Part shown: piece by piece, positions 12,401 through 24,400 of the stretch
Position numbering within the stretch: position 1 is the first letter of the stretch
Layout of the letters: every line of letters starts with the position of its first letter
Source of the DNA: Clytia hemisphaerica
Lineage: Eukaryota > Cnidaria > Hydrozoa > Leptothecata > Clytiidae
Reading direction: 5' to 3'
DNA: 64,000 bases
Assembly (NCBI GenBank): GCA_902728285.1
Contig: CACVBU010000259.1
Coordinates: 392,798-456,797 of the forward strand
Made by a program: the position numbers and the translations under genes
The notes under the pieces: generated by a model
The model's database searches: none
What the model was told of the DNA's origin: nothing
The model's input: the letters and a program-made list of their open reading frames with translations, nothing else

Positions 12401-15400
12401 GTTGAGTTTCTTCTTCTTCATTTTTCATCTTTGTTTTTCGATTTTTTAATTAATTTTTATTTTTGACAACATTTCACTCCTGATTTTCCTTTGAACAAGC
12501 ACAAAACCGCCATCTAATTCGCATTCTATCAAAAGTTATTATTTTTTGTCTCCACTACAAATTATATTGAGACAGAAATTAATTAAGCAAATTGCCTTCT
12601 AAAAATGTAAATACTTTAATGATTGCTTAAAGTTGTATTTAAGGAGAATAGCATGCCCTGAAAAGTTGCCCTGAAAAGTTCCATTTTTCATTTTTCATTG
12701 AGCCGGGAAAGTTAATTGAAAATGTATGACCTTATCTTTACAATTCAGAATTTATCCATTTCGACGTCTCTTTGAATGACATTAAAATTATAAGAACCCA
12801 TCTAGTTTCACTTGTTGCAGCTGAACGAAATCATTGTCAGTTTGGTTGCTAAACATTTATTAGTCCGATAAATAAAGGAGTGTTGATTTTTGAAGAGAAA
12901 AAATCGAAATCAATGACAGTAAAGGCCGGTCTCCTTTCGTGCGAAGGTCGGTTGAAAAATGATACGATTCCTTTGGGCAAATCTGACGTAATGATTAAAA
13001 AAAATGAACTTCTATCAACTTTTTTAATGACCTCATCTTTTCTGCAGGCAAAAACGATTGACAAAAATGTTTCGATTATTTTCGCGCAAAAGTGGAGAAG
13101 GGCCTGAACGAGTTTTACAAACTGATAATTAATTTACAAAAGAATTGATAGACATATATGAATACACGCTTTTTTTATATAAGAATGGTGTTTTTTCATT
13201 TCATTATGGATATTCTTAACTTTTTGGGGAAAATCATCCTAAAATATTCTTACGGTATTCTTAGGTTAGGATCCAAAAAAAACCTAGAATTAACATGTAA
13301 ATACATACCTGAAGCAAAAATGGCATTTTTTAAAAAGGTTTGAGCCTTCCTGGGGGATAGTTGGCAATTTACAGATAAAAATTCTCTGAAAGGGGCATTC
13401 TAAGGTTCAGTTGCAATATTCCATTATGGTGATATTATAAGCGTATTCTTAATTTTTTGCCCAATTTCATCATTCTTATAAAGTATATTCTTATAAAAAA
13501 AAGCGTGTATAATGAAAAGTTATATTACCCATTATTGGACCAAACGCTGTTTTCTGAGACGGTTTTCTATGATGATCGGGCTCAAAAAATAGCAATAGTT
13601 TTTTCTGTTTTATTAAGTTAAGTGACTTCCACAATTAAGGAAGCAAACGTTCGATTTGTGTAAGGGATTGTCTCTACAGATTCGAACGTTTGTTTCCATA
13701 ATGGCAGAAATTACAGGAAATTATGTTTGTTTTTTTTTTAATTACATCATACAAGATCGACTTCCCTGAAATAAAATAGGGTTCTTCTGTCTACAAATTA
13801 AAGGATAATAAACAAATATTTACAGAAATTAAAAGTATAAATAATAATTTTTTTTTTTATCCAAAAAGTTCATTTCCACAAACCAAGGTAGAAGTCAGAG
13901 CGATAAGTGATATTGGGAGCAAGGAAACGAACTTTATAGATAATATATTAAAATTTTTAAGTTTGTACTAAATAAATAATTAAAAGAATAACCTTAAATA
14001 AAAGTACTAGATAATCGAAAGTTCAAATCGAAAACCATAGAAGGTGTTAATGCTAGAGAGAAAAGTGAAATTTGCAGAAATGTTGGATATCTAGAATCGG
14101 AATCTGAAAACAAGAGGAAAAAATTGTTATGTTACTTAACAAAAAATGAAATGAAACACTGTTGTTATTTCTTAGCCTGATCAGAAAAACCGTCTGAAAG
14201 GTCTTGAAATACCTCTATACGTAAAAGCTGTCTTAAAATTTGGACATTCCGGTTGATTTGGATGTGTTAAATCGGTTTCAACATATGACAAAAAATAATG
14301 TTCCAATTTCATCACTTGTCTCGGCCTATAGCTATAAACCATAAACCAATCAACCTACTGATTTAAATCATTTAATAAAAATAATAATAAATAAATAAAA
14401 ACGGAAAAAAACTCATTAAATCCCATGATTACGTCTCATTCTCTATATGTTGGTTTTGATAGTTGATGATCATGTCTCGACTAATACCCTAAGCCTTGAC
14501 ACATTGGAACTGCTTTCCATGTGGACAACTGATTGTTTTCAGGCCTGGCCCCATGGGGACGGTTCCCTTGTGTTTTTGTTTTAAGGGAAATTAGTTTTTC
14601 AATCCAGGTGATTTGGATGTGTTAAATCGCTTTCAACATAAGACAAAAAATACCAATTATCAAGTTCCAATTACCAAGTTCCAATTACCTCACTTCTCGT
14701 TCCTATAAAAGACTACAGTCCCAGCTGGCACACAACATTGTTTAAACGTTATTATAACGTTATACGTTGGTGGACGTAGTGAACGTTAGATAGACGTTGA
14801 AACAACGTTGTGTGTCTGCTGGGCTCAATCTTTCAATGCAGAATGTATTTCAGTTGTTTTTCTTTCGGAACATCATTTTCGTTTCGGGCAATCCTTCCTG
14901 CAGGTCGTTGGTGAAGTGATACCAATGAATAGAATTGGCTTCATAGTGTACATTACCGTCATTCGGGTACTTACCATTTAGGTTTGCTCCCAACACAAAA
15001 CATTGCTTAAACCACCATCCGACTTCGAATCTATCCGCACAATTATAATCATTATCGACATCAGGTGTTGAAAATTTCATGCCATTATGATTCAAAAAGC
15101 TGGCATGGTATTTCCCTGTTGAATGATCAGATACGCTTAGCCGATATCCCGATGCTTCGTCACTGATTGAAAAGCTTTCGAATTTGGCAAATGCCTCCAT
15201 ACCATTGAAGCGTTTGGCATAGATTAACAATTCGACAGGTTGCTCTCTGGTGAACTGGTGAATGTGTTCAAGACCCAACCAATATTCTCCTGTGACGTCA
15301 CCAAATCCCTCGGAATATTCATTCCAACTTCTAATGAAGCTTTCTGATCCATCAAATCTTTTCTGAAAGATGGTCCAACCTTTACCATGCGGCGTGCTCA

Positions 15401-18400
15401 TCTCGCAATAAACTTCAACAACTTTTCCCTCTATTAGGATTTTGTAAGCTCCATTTTCAGCAGTATGGTCACGCTCGTAGTAATCCATGCAATCTTGTGG
15501 CGGGGGTCGATCTATTTTGAAAATCTCACTTCGGTTGTTCGGTCTCAAGTTGGAAGGCAAATCTTCGATAGGGTCAAAAATGGAACAAACCATATCTCCT
15601 GATTCATTTAGTCTGGTGATTTGTGTGATGGAACAGAGTTTGTTTTGACAAAGAAGAAAGCATTCAGTCGAAGTAAACACCACTTGTTGGTGGATAGGAA
15701 TTATGCTTTCATCGATGGAAGACTGGTCTGCAATTTGGATGTGTTGTTCATCATTGGCAATAACACCAGGTAGACTTTCCAGGAGGAATATTGCCAATAA
15801 ATGAAGCCAAAGCCTGATCAACATTTCTTCACAAAAAATTCTGAGAAACAAAATAATATATAATATTTCAAGGGATGATTGATGACTTTCGAGTATAATT
15901 TTTAATAATAAAAATGAAAAATAATTGTTATGAAAATTTGATTGAATGTTTTTTCAGCTTGAATGGATCTCATTAGAAATTACTTAGCAACGCAAATACA
16001 AATTGAAAATATCTTCTATATGTTAAAAGTTTTCTTTTACATCAGTGTTCCCGTTTCATATCAGACACTTGTTTCATATCAGGACAGTGTCTGCTTATTG
16101 TTATATCGTGCTGATAGAAGCAAAAAATGTTTTTTTTCTCTCTTTTTGACCAGTCTTGTTCCACCTACGTGTCAATCCAATATGAAAAAGCTTGTAAATT
16201 AAAATTGATGAGTAAGCAAACGATATCACTCTTATTCAAAAACAAAACCTTTAATTAAATAAATAAATCCTTGTGTACATCTTTATGACACGCCCTATAT
16301 TGCAAAAACTATTCATACTTTCTCTTTTCAAAATTCAGTAGAATTAGAAATCTCGCTAGAAAATTTGAATTTTTGCTTCGATAAAGATTTAAATCTCGCT
16401 TTGATGAAATTAGAAATTTCGCTTTGCAAAAAGTAGAAATTTAGCTTTGATAAAATTTGAATTTTCGCTTTGATAAAATTTGAATTTTCGCTTTGATAAA
16501 ATTTGAATTTTCACTTTGATAAAGATTGAAATCCCTTGTCATAACTTTTCGAATTTAAACATAAAAAATGACGTACACACTTTTTAATAGTAACAACGAC
16601 TTGAATATTTTTATAGAAAGGAAGAGGTGAAATAATTTCTTCTCTTGCTTTATATCGCCCTTTGAATGCTGTTGTTGTCCACAAACTTTTTGATTTTTAT
16701 GTTTTGATATACTTTTGATTGTTTTGTTTTGAAAAGAATTCGAATGTCATTAATAAATACGATCGTTAAATACATTCGAAAACATTTAAAACAAAAGAAG
16801 AGAGAAAAAGGCAAGTCTGGGCAAAAATTAAAATTACTAAATGTAGATGGGCCTTAAATTTCAAAACAAAGGCTGAATAAAGTCTAAACCAAGCTCTATC
16901 CGATCTTTTGCAAATGGCGCGAATCCAATAGAACAAGTTTGTGGAGCAAGAGAGTAAAAGTCATAATTTTAAAACACAAACAAAGCCAAAACGAAAGTGG
17001 TGACACACAGACAATTGCGCTAAAATGGATCCGTTGAAATTGGGAGGTAAACATAAATTGTAGCGCGAGTAGCGACGGTATGGCTAGCAATCCATGGAGT
17101 ACGCCCGCGTAGTACGGCCCAGCTTCAACACTACATTTCCGTCACGTAAATATTCTACATGAATTCTAGACCTGTATAAAAGTTCCCGCGTAAAACAAGA
17201 ACTCATTTGCTTATATCTGGCTTGTTTATGTTCCTAAAAATACACTGAATTTGAAAAAAACAAACAAAACAAAGCTTTCAAGATGCTAGCAGAAGCTATT
17301 AGAAAGACAAAAACAACAACTTTGGTGGTTCTTCAGTTGATTTGGAGGCTCTTTTGGCATCAACATTTTGGGTGTTTTGTAAGGCTTTTTGCCTGAAAAC
17401 CGCAATATCGAGCTTTGTTTACCTCCCAAAAAGTGTTGCGTAGCAGCAACGCGAGGAGGTGGAATTTCCGATAAGGTGTATTCTATCAAAGCGAAACAAG
17501 ACGACGAATATGCTTGTGCACCGTCCTTTGTTTACTTTGTAAGAGCTTATTATCGAAACGAAGGGTATATGACCGTCTATCTAGAGTTGTTGATTTGATT
17601 CTTATAAAGTAATTGCTTACTAGAAAAATAAATATGGTCATATTGTGCGCCGTCCTTTGTTTACTTTGTAAGAGCTTATTACCGAAAGATAATAGTATAG
17701 CGTTCTATAGAGTTATTGATTTGATTCTTATAAAGTATATGCCTCTAAGAAAAAAGGGAAAAATTCCGAGCTTTGAAAGCTGCACACATGTTTATGAGGT
17801 ATTCTAAAGAAACCCCGCCAAAATCGTCCGTGGTTATACGAGCGTGTAAAGTGAAAGTTAAATTTAGTGAGTCCATCCACCGTAATAACTACTTTGGTTT
17901 TCTAAATGTTACTCCACACCGCCGCGAAAGGCTATCGTAATACTTTCGCTATGCGAAATTAAAAAATTTTAAACTTTAGCAAAGCAGGATTTAAACTTTA
18001 TCAAAGCGAAATTCCCATTTTTATCAAAGCGAGATTTCTAGTTCTAAGGAATTTTGAAAAGCGAAAGTATGCACAGTTTTGCAACATAAGGCGCGTCATA
18101 CATCTTTAATCGTAAAAAAATTAACAGCAGTTTCTTTTCATTATTCTAAAATTTATTTGTTTACGTTTCGGTACTCAACAGGGAACCATCCTCAGTACAG
18201 TAAAATATTGAAATTAATGAAAATGTGTAAATAATAAATGGGCAAACTGGTTGCAACTCCATTTAGCCATTTAGATAACTCATATAACCACTCCGAGACA
18301 CATTCATTTTTATTCTTATCTTGTTAATTTATTAACTCTCTTTCAGGCTCCTATACATTTTCCGATTTTGGTTGTTTTTGACTGGGATTTTCCTAAAAAA

Positions 18401-21400
18401 TTTTAGCTGGCATTGTCCTAAAATTTTGCTTAGAATATAAACATTTTTCAACCTTATCAATCTCTTGATCTAAGCGTCTCCGACTCAGTTTTTTTATGCT
18501 TATATAAAAAACATGTAAGTTAAAGGAGTCGTTGTTACTACACAATAAATCAAACCTAAAGTCTGTTCTAAAAAAATTGACAGTCTGCGCACGTTTTCAT
18601 ACATTTCTCTTGAAGGAGAAAATATATAAAAGGAATACCTTGTTAAAAACATAGTCATTATAAAAAACCCCGGTCTGGAAGGCTTTTGTTTCTTTCCATT
18701 GTTAACAGATAGAGCTTGTGTTCGCAAATCGACTTTATTTTGCATACTTTTTGATCATGTGATTGAAATTTAGACCAATCCCAAAAGGAGAATTTGGTAA
18801 CGTGATCAAAAAGTATGCAAATCCCAACTTGCCTTTTATTTATAACAAAAGAAAATTCGACAATAAAGCTAAAACAATACATTGCCAGACCAGTGTTTTT
18901 TATAATGACTATGTTAAAAAGATCATTTTAAGTGGACGATTTTCAGTGGCGTATTTAGGAATTTTGCCAAGTAGGTCAAAATTTTGAAGCCAAGTTGTTC
19001 AAGTCTGGTTCTTGGAAAGGCGTTTATCATTTTTCGTTTAATCGCTATCCGAGTTATTCTATGCAAGATTCCACTTTTGTTCAGACGGACGTAGTTTGTA
19101 TCGCCACTCGTACTATGTTACAAATTATGGGAATTTTTTTACTCAACGTATACCCCTGTCTCACGTTTTAACTACCTTTTTACGCCAATTAACCGCTTGT
19201 GGTAAAAAAATAGATACTGATGTGGAGCAATGTTCGTTTCCCCAAAACAAGAAATATAGATGAGTTATAGTTGAGTTTATAGGCCTTTATATCCCTAAAA
19301 TTATTTTTTATGTTTTGAATTGAATAGGAGGTAATTAAATGGTGTCAAATCATTCTAATATATTCATTTCTGCTCACAACAACAACCAAAAAGCAGGTAA
19401 AAAACAAAGTTTTAAAAGACATTGAAAAATGCTTCATTTTTGTTAAAAAATAAACATTATTAGTTCAACTTAAAGCAGTGACAACTGGTGCTGATACTTA
19501 ATACCCTGACGATCAATTCTTAGCAATCGATCCATAAGAATTAAAGCTATAAAATCACAGTTAAGACGTGAAAGTTACTTGGACTTTCACAAAATTTCAG
19601 ATCAAACTCAAAAGTTAACTGGGTCGATTCAGCAAATTTCAGCTCTGGAAACTGAGCTTCTCTCAATAAAAACTGTGAAAGAGATAAGCTAGGAAATGTG
19701 AATTGAGTATTGTTTTTTAATAAACTCGACAGAGAAGCTGTACGTAGCCTCATAGCTATTACCCCGATTTTTTCAGAAATTTTGCTAGGTCGTTTCAGCC
19801 ATTTCTAGCTATGACTCTCGGCTTCATATTATCTCTAAATGAACGGCGGCCAGATATATAAGCAGTCACTCAAGGTCATTACACGTGAATTTTTAGAGAA
19901 GTTGAGCTCGGTAATAATATGATCCCGATTTGCTAGGGCGAAAGAGGTCAAAAAGGGTGTTGCTAAGTCACTCAAGCGGGACGATATGGGTCGGGCGGTA
20001 TTAGATAGGTTTCGGATTATCAAAATAAAAGTCTCTAAATAGCGAAAGGTTCACTCGCAAAACATTAGGGAGGTAATACTGCGGAGATAAATTTCAGTCT
20101 AGTTTAGTTAGTTTTAACTGCCGCACGCATAAAATTGATAAAGTTGATACAAGACATGGCATCTGCGAAGGGGACTGTGTATCACTAAGAGGAATAAGAT
20201 TGCCTGTTTCACAATTTTTCATGTTTTTCAATTTCTCGGAACTATGTCACTTGACCTACTTGACCTACCCTAAATACGCCTCTGATTTTAAATCTTTCAA
20301 AAATTTCGAAAGGGAAGATGAAAAAAGCAAAGATTTTTTCTACTCCACAAAAAATTTTGAAATTCTAAATTTCTAAAAATTTAAACTTCGCTGAAATCAA
20401 AAGTCCTTCGAAGTAGAAGTTATGTTCTTTGAGACAGTCATAACAATTTCTTTATTTATTTACTTCATTGGTTTAAATTAATTGACGATTCGAAATATGG
20501 TATAAAAATAAGCTAACCAGTTCGCATGAATGATCAAAGCCATAAAGTTTTTTTCACAATGGTGATATTCTAATATTGAATTGTCATTGAACGTAAAAAT
20601 GACATTCATCAATGGCTCGATTTGTTTTTCCAAGCGTTTCTTTTTTTAATTTTACAGTCACGAACTGATTCAAAAAGAAAATGAGTGTTGTTTATTCAGG
20701 AATAAAAGACACTTTTTGGACCTACCCCGGTGGGGTGGAGGTCCTATAAATTAACCTGTGTTCGTTCGTTCGTCCGTTTGTTCGTCTGTTACCAACTTTT
20801 CTCGGGATTGAATCATAGGAATTTTTCGATTTTTGGTACAAAGGTTCAAAATAGTAGTGACCTAATTGTGACAAAGTCGTTGATATGAAAGAATATTTCA
20901 AGAGCATGAAATTTTGGTTTCTCAACGTTTTTTTTATAAGAAACAAACGACTAATTTTAATAAATCGTCACTATTTGTGTTCTGAATGATTGTTTAATGG
21001 TCACGTCACGTAGATATCAATTATAAATGTGTTAAATGCATAACCAGGTAGGTCCATAAAAGTATCACTTGTTTATTCTGCTACTGGCAGTTTCATGCCA
21101 TTTTTGGGACAATCTTCAGGCAACTAAAAATAAAAAATATATACGTTATCTATTTTTAAAAAAACAATTCATTTCATATGAGTATTGTTTATTCAAACAT
21201 TGGTTCGTTACAGTGGCAACATTCTATTTTTATTCAAAGTATTTTTATCATTGAGCTGTTCCATTAAATTTCCATACAGGGGGTTGGACACGAACCTTTT
21301 TAAGGCAAATAAAGATATATGAATACCCCTGGAAAATGGCAAAATTTGCAAAAGAACCCTTGGAAAAGTACCATTGGAAAAATTCTTTACATACCTAAAA

Positions 21401-24400
21401 AGTAAGGGTGGAAGAACTGAAATGAGTCTTTTACCCCTGGAAATTACAGAATAAACTTTTACCTTCTAGAAAAATGAAAAAATACTCCGTTATACCCCCT
21501 GGAAATTCTTCTCCGGTTACCCCCTGGAAATGTTCTTCCACCCCCTGTATGGATATAAAAATAGAATGGCCCACTCAACCACAAAAGGTTTTCATGTTTT
21601 TTTCTCGCCCGCTTTCGTGATAAATAAAATTCTTTACTGAGTTTTTTTGTGAAGAAATGTTCCTCTGGCTTCATTTATTGGCAATATTCCTCCTGGAAAG
21701 TCTACCTGGTGTTATTGCCAATGATGAACAACACATCCAAATTGCAGACCAGTTTTCCATCGATGAAAGCATAATTCCTATCCACCAACAAGTGGTGTTT
21801 ACTTCGACTGAATGTTTTCTTCTTTGTCAAAACAAACTCTGTTCCATCACACAAATCACCAGACTAAATGAATCAGGAGATATGGTTTGTTCCATTTTTT
21901 ACCCTATCGAAGATTTGCCTTCCAACTTGAGACCGAACAACCGAAGTGAGATTTTCAAAATAGATCGACCCCGCCACAAGATTGCATGGATCACTACGAG
22001 CGTGACCATACTGCTGAAAATGGAGCTTACAAAATCCTAATAGAGGGAAAAGTTGTTGAAGTTTATTGCGAGATGGTCACGCCGCATGGTAAAGGTTGGA
22101 CCATCTTTCAGAAAAGATTTGATGGATCAGAAAGCTTCATTAGAAGTTGGAATGAATATTCCGAGGGATTTGGTGACGTCACAGGAGAATATTGGTTGGG
22201 TCTTGAACACATTCACCAGTTCACCAGAGAACAACCTGTCGAATTATTAATCTATGCCAAACGCTTCAATGGTATGGAGGCATTTGCCAAATTCGAAAGC
22301 TTTTCAATCAGTGACGAAGCATCGGGATATCGGCTAAGCGTATCTGATCCTTCCGCTGGGAATTACCATGCCAGCTTTCTTAATCATAATGGGAGAAAAT
22401 TTTCCACATTTGACCACGACAATGACTTATTGAATAGTGAAAACTGTGCAAGCAAATACAAGTCGGGATGGTGGTTCGGAGCTTGCCTTGATATGAACCT
22501 AAACGGTGAATACCCATACGCTGGTGATATTTTATACAATGCATATTCCATTCATTGGAAACAGCTTGTTGGACTGAACCAGGGGCTGGTGGAAGCGAAA
22601 ATGATGTTCCGAAAACAGAAGAAGCAATAACTTTTGTTTTTAATAATGAGCGTTGTCATGGTTGGTGTTATAATGACTAACTTCTCGGGATTTTTTTGAC
22701 AGCCGTGTTAATTCATTGTTGATAAATATTTTATTCATGTATACTGTTGAATTTTTTTATTTTTTTTTTGGACCTACCTGGAGGTCCTATAAATTAATCT
22801 TTTGCCACCTGTTGGTATCGTGTATTTTACAGACCGGTCCAAAATTGCTCTTTTTTTCCTAAGATACTGTATATAGTGTACAAGTTTTAGGTATTGATGA
22901 TACAAGCTTGCAGCCAAAATTTCAGCAAAATTGGTCGGGTGGTTATGCTGAAAGTGAGCATTTTAGGTAAAAAGCGGACCGTTCTGTAAAATACCAACCG
23001 CTCACATGACTAAAACACTGTCTTAGATGGTTAATATCTATCAATGGTGAAAATTTCAAGTCGAAAACTCCAGTAGTTTGTGAATTCCGGCAGAGGGTCA
23101 CTGTGTATTTTACAGACCGGTCTGCAAAGTACTAAATACTAATGGGAGCGAATCTGTAAACTAACAATCAAACAGGTGGCTGAACCAAAATTTTGTAAAT
23201 CATCATTCTACTATCTACCACTGGAAAAATTTGAATATGGGGAGTTGACCCCCTGGACACTCAAAATCACCCCTTATCCTTAAAACAAGGAAATTTTGCA
23301 GATTTTTCACTACCCCCTAGACAAAATATACAATATATCCTCCCACCATGTACAAAAATTTTCTGGAAGAGGCCATTTCAAGGTCATAGCACTTGTCAAT
23401 CTTGAGATTTTAAGGCAAATTTGCAAAGTTAAATTAGAGTTTAGACTTGACACGTTCACTCCCGAGCCCTTTTAGGAAGTCGAGAAATCGTCCCCATAGA
23501 ATTTCGTAGAATGATCATCTTGTCTGAATATGGCTTCAAGTGTCTTTATATTGTATAACAGTCGATACAGATGTGTTTTATATGAATTTCAACAAGAAGC
23601 CCGTTGGGCGTGAAGGCCCTGCGATAGAGGAGACTGACTGTATAAAGACTTTCAGTTGGCAGTGTTAGGGTTTGTGACAATTTTCGTTTTCGTTTTGAGA
23701 ATCGCAAAGCAATGAAACTCAGTTCGTTATTTCTGTTTACTTCGATTTCTGTTAGTCAATTTTGTTCTCTTGCCTTAAGCAAGAAGTAATGATGTGAATT
23801 TGAATTTAACTAGTTTGACATGGGAAAATACCTCTAAGTGAATAGGCCTCACGGTGAGGTACTTTCCCATGTCCAACCATGTCCAGTAATGGGCGGTTGT
23901 AGAATTTTATCATTGAAATTGAACATAACTTGAAGTCGTTTAGGATTTTTTGTATTTTTTGTATTTGAACTCTATTAAAAGATGTAAAGGTCAAATTTAA
24001 AAATGTTCTGCCATCTGGATATAATTGACTCTGCAAATTTAATAATAGTCGTGTTTTTTAAATTGTCATGCAACTTTTTGGTAATTATATGAAAATACAA
24101 ATCAAGAAAATACGATTTTAATTTTTGGTTGGTCAACGTAAATCTGATCATCACCAAGGATGTTACTGTTTATAACAATGGGCCATTCCATGTTATATCC
24201 ATACAGGGGGATGGACGAACATTTCCTGGTGGTATTGGAGAAAAATTTCCAGGGGGCATAAAGGACTATTATTTTTTCCAGGGGGTAAAAAGTTATTCTA
24301 AAATTTCAAGGAGGTAAAAGACTGATTTTAGTTCGTCCAGTCTCACTTTTAAAGTATGGAAAGAATTTTTCCAAGGCTTCTTTTGCGTATTTTGCCAGTT

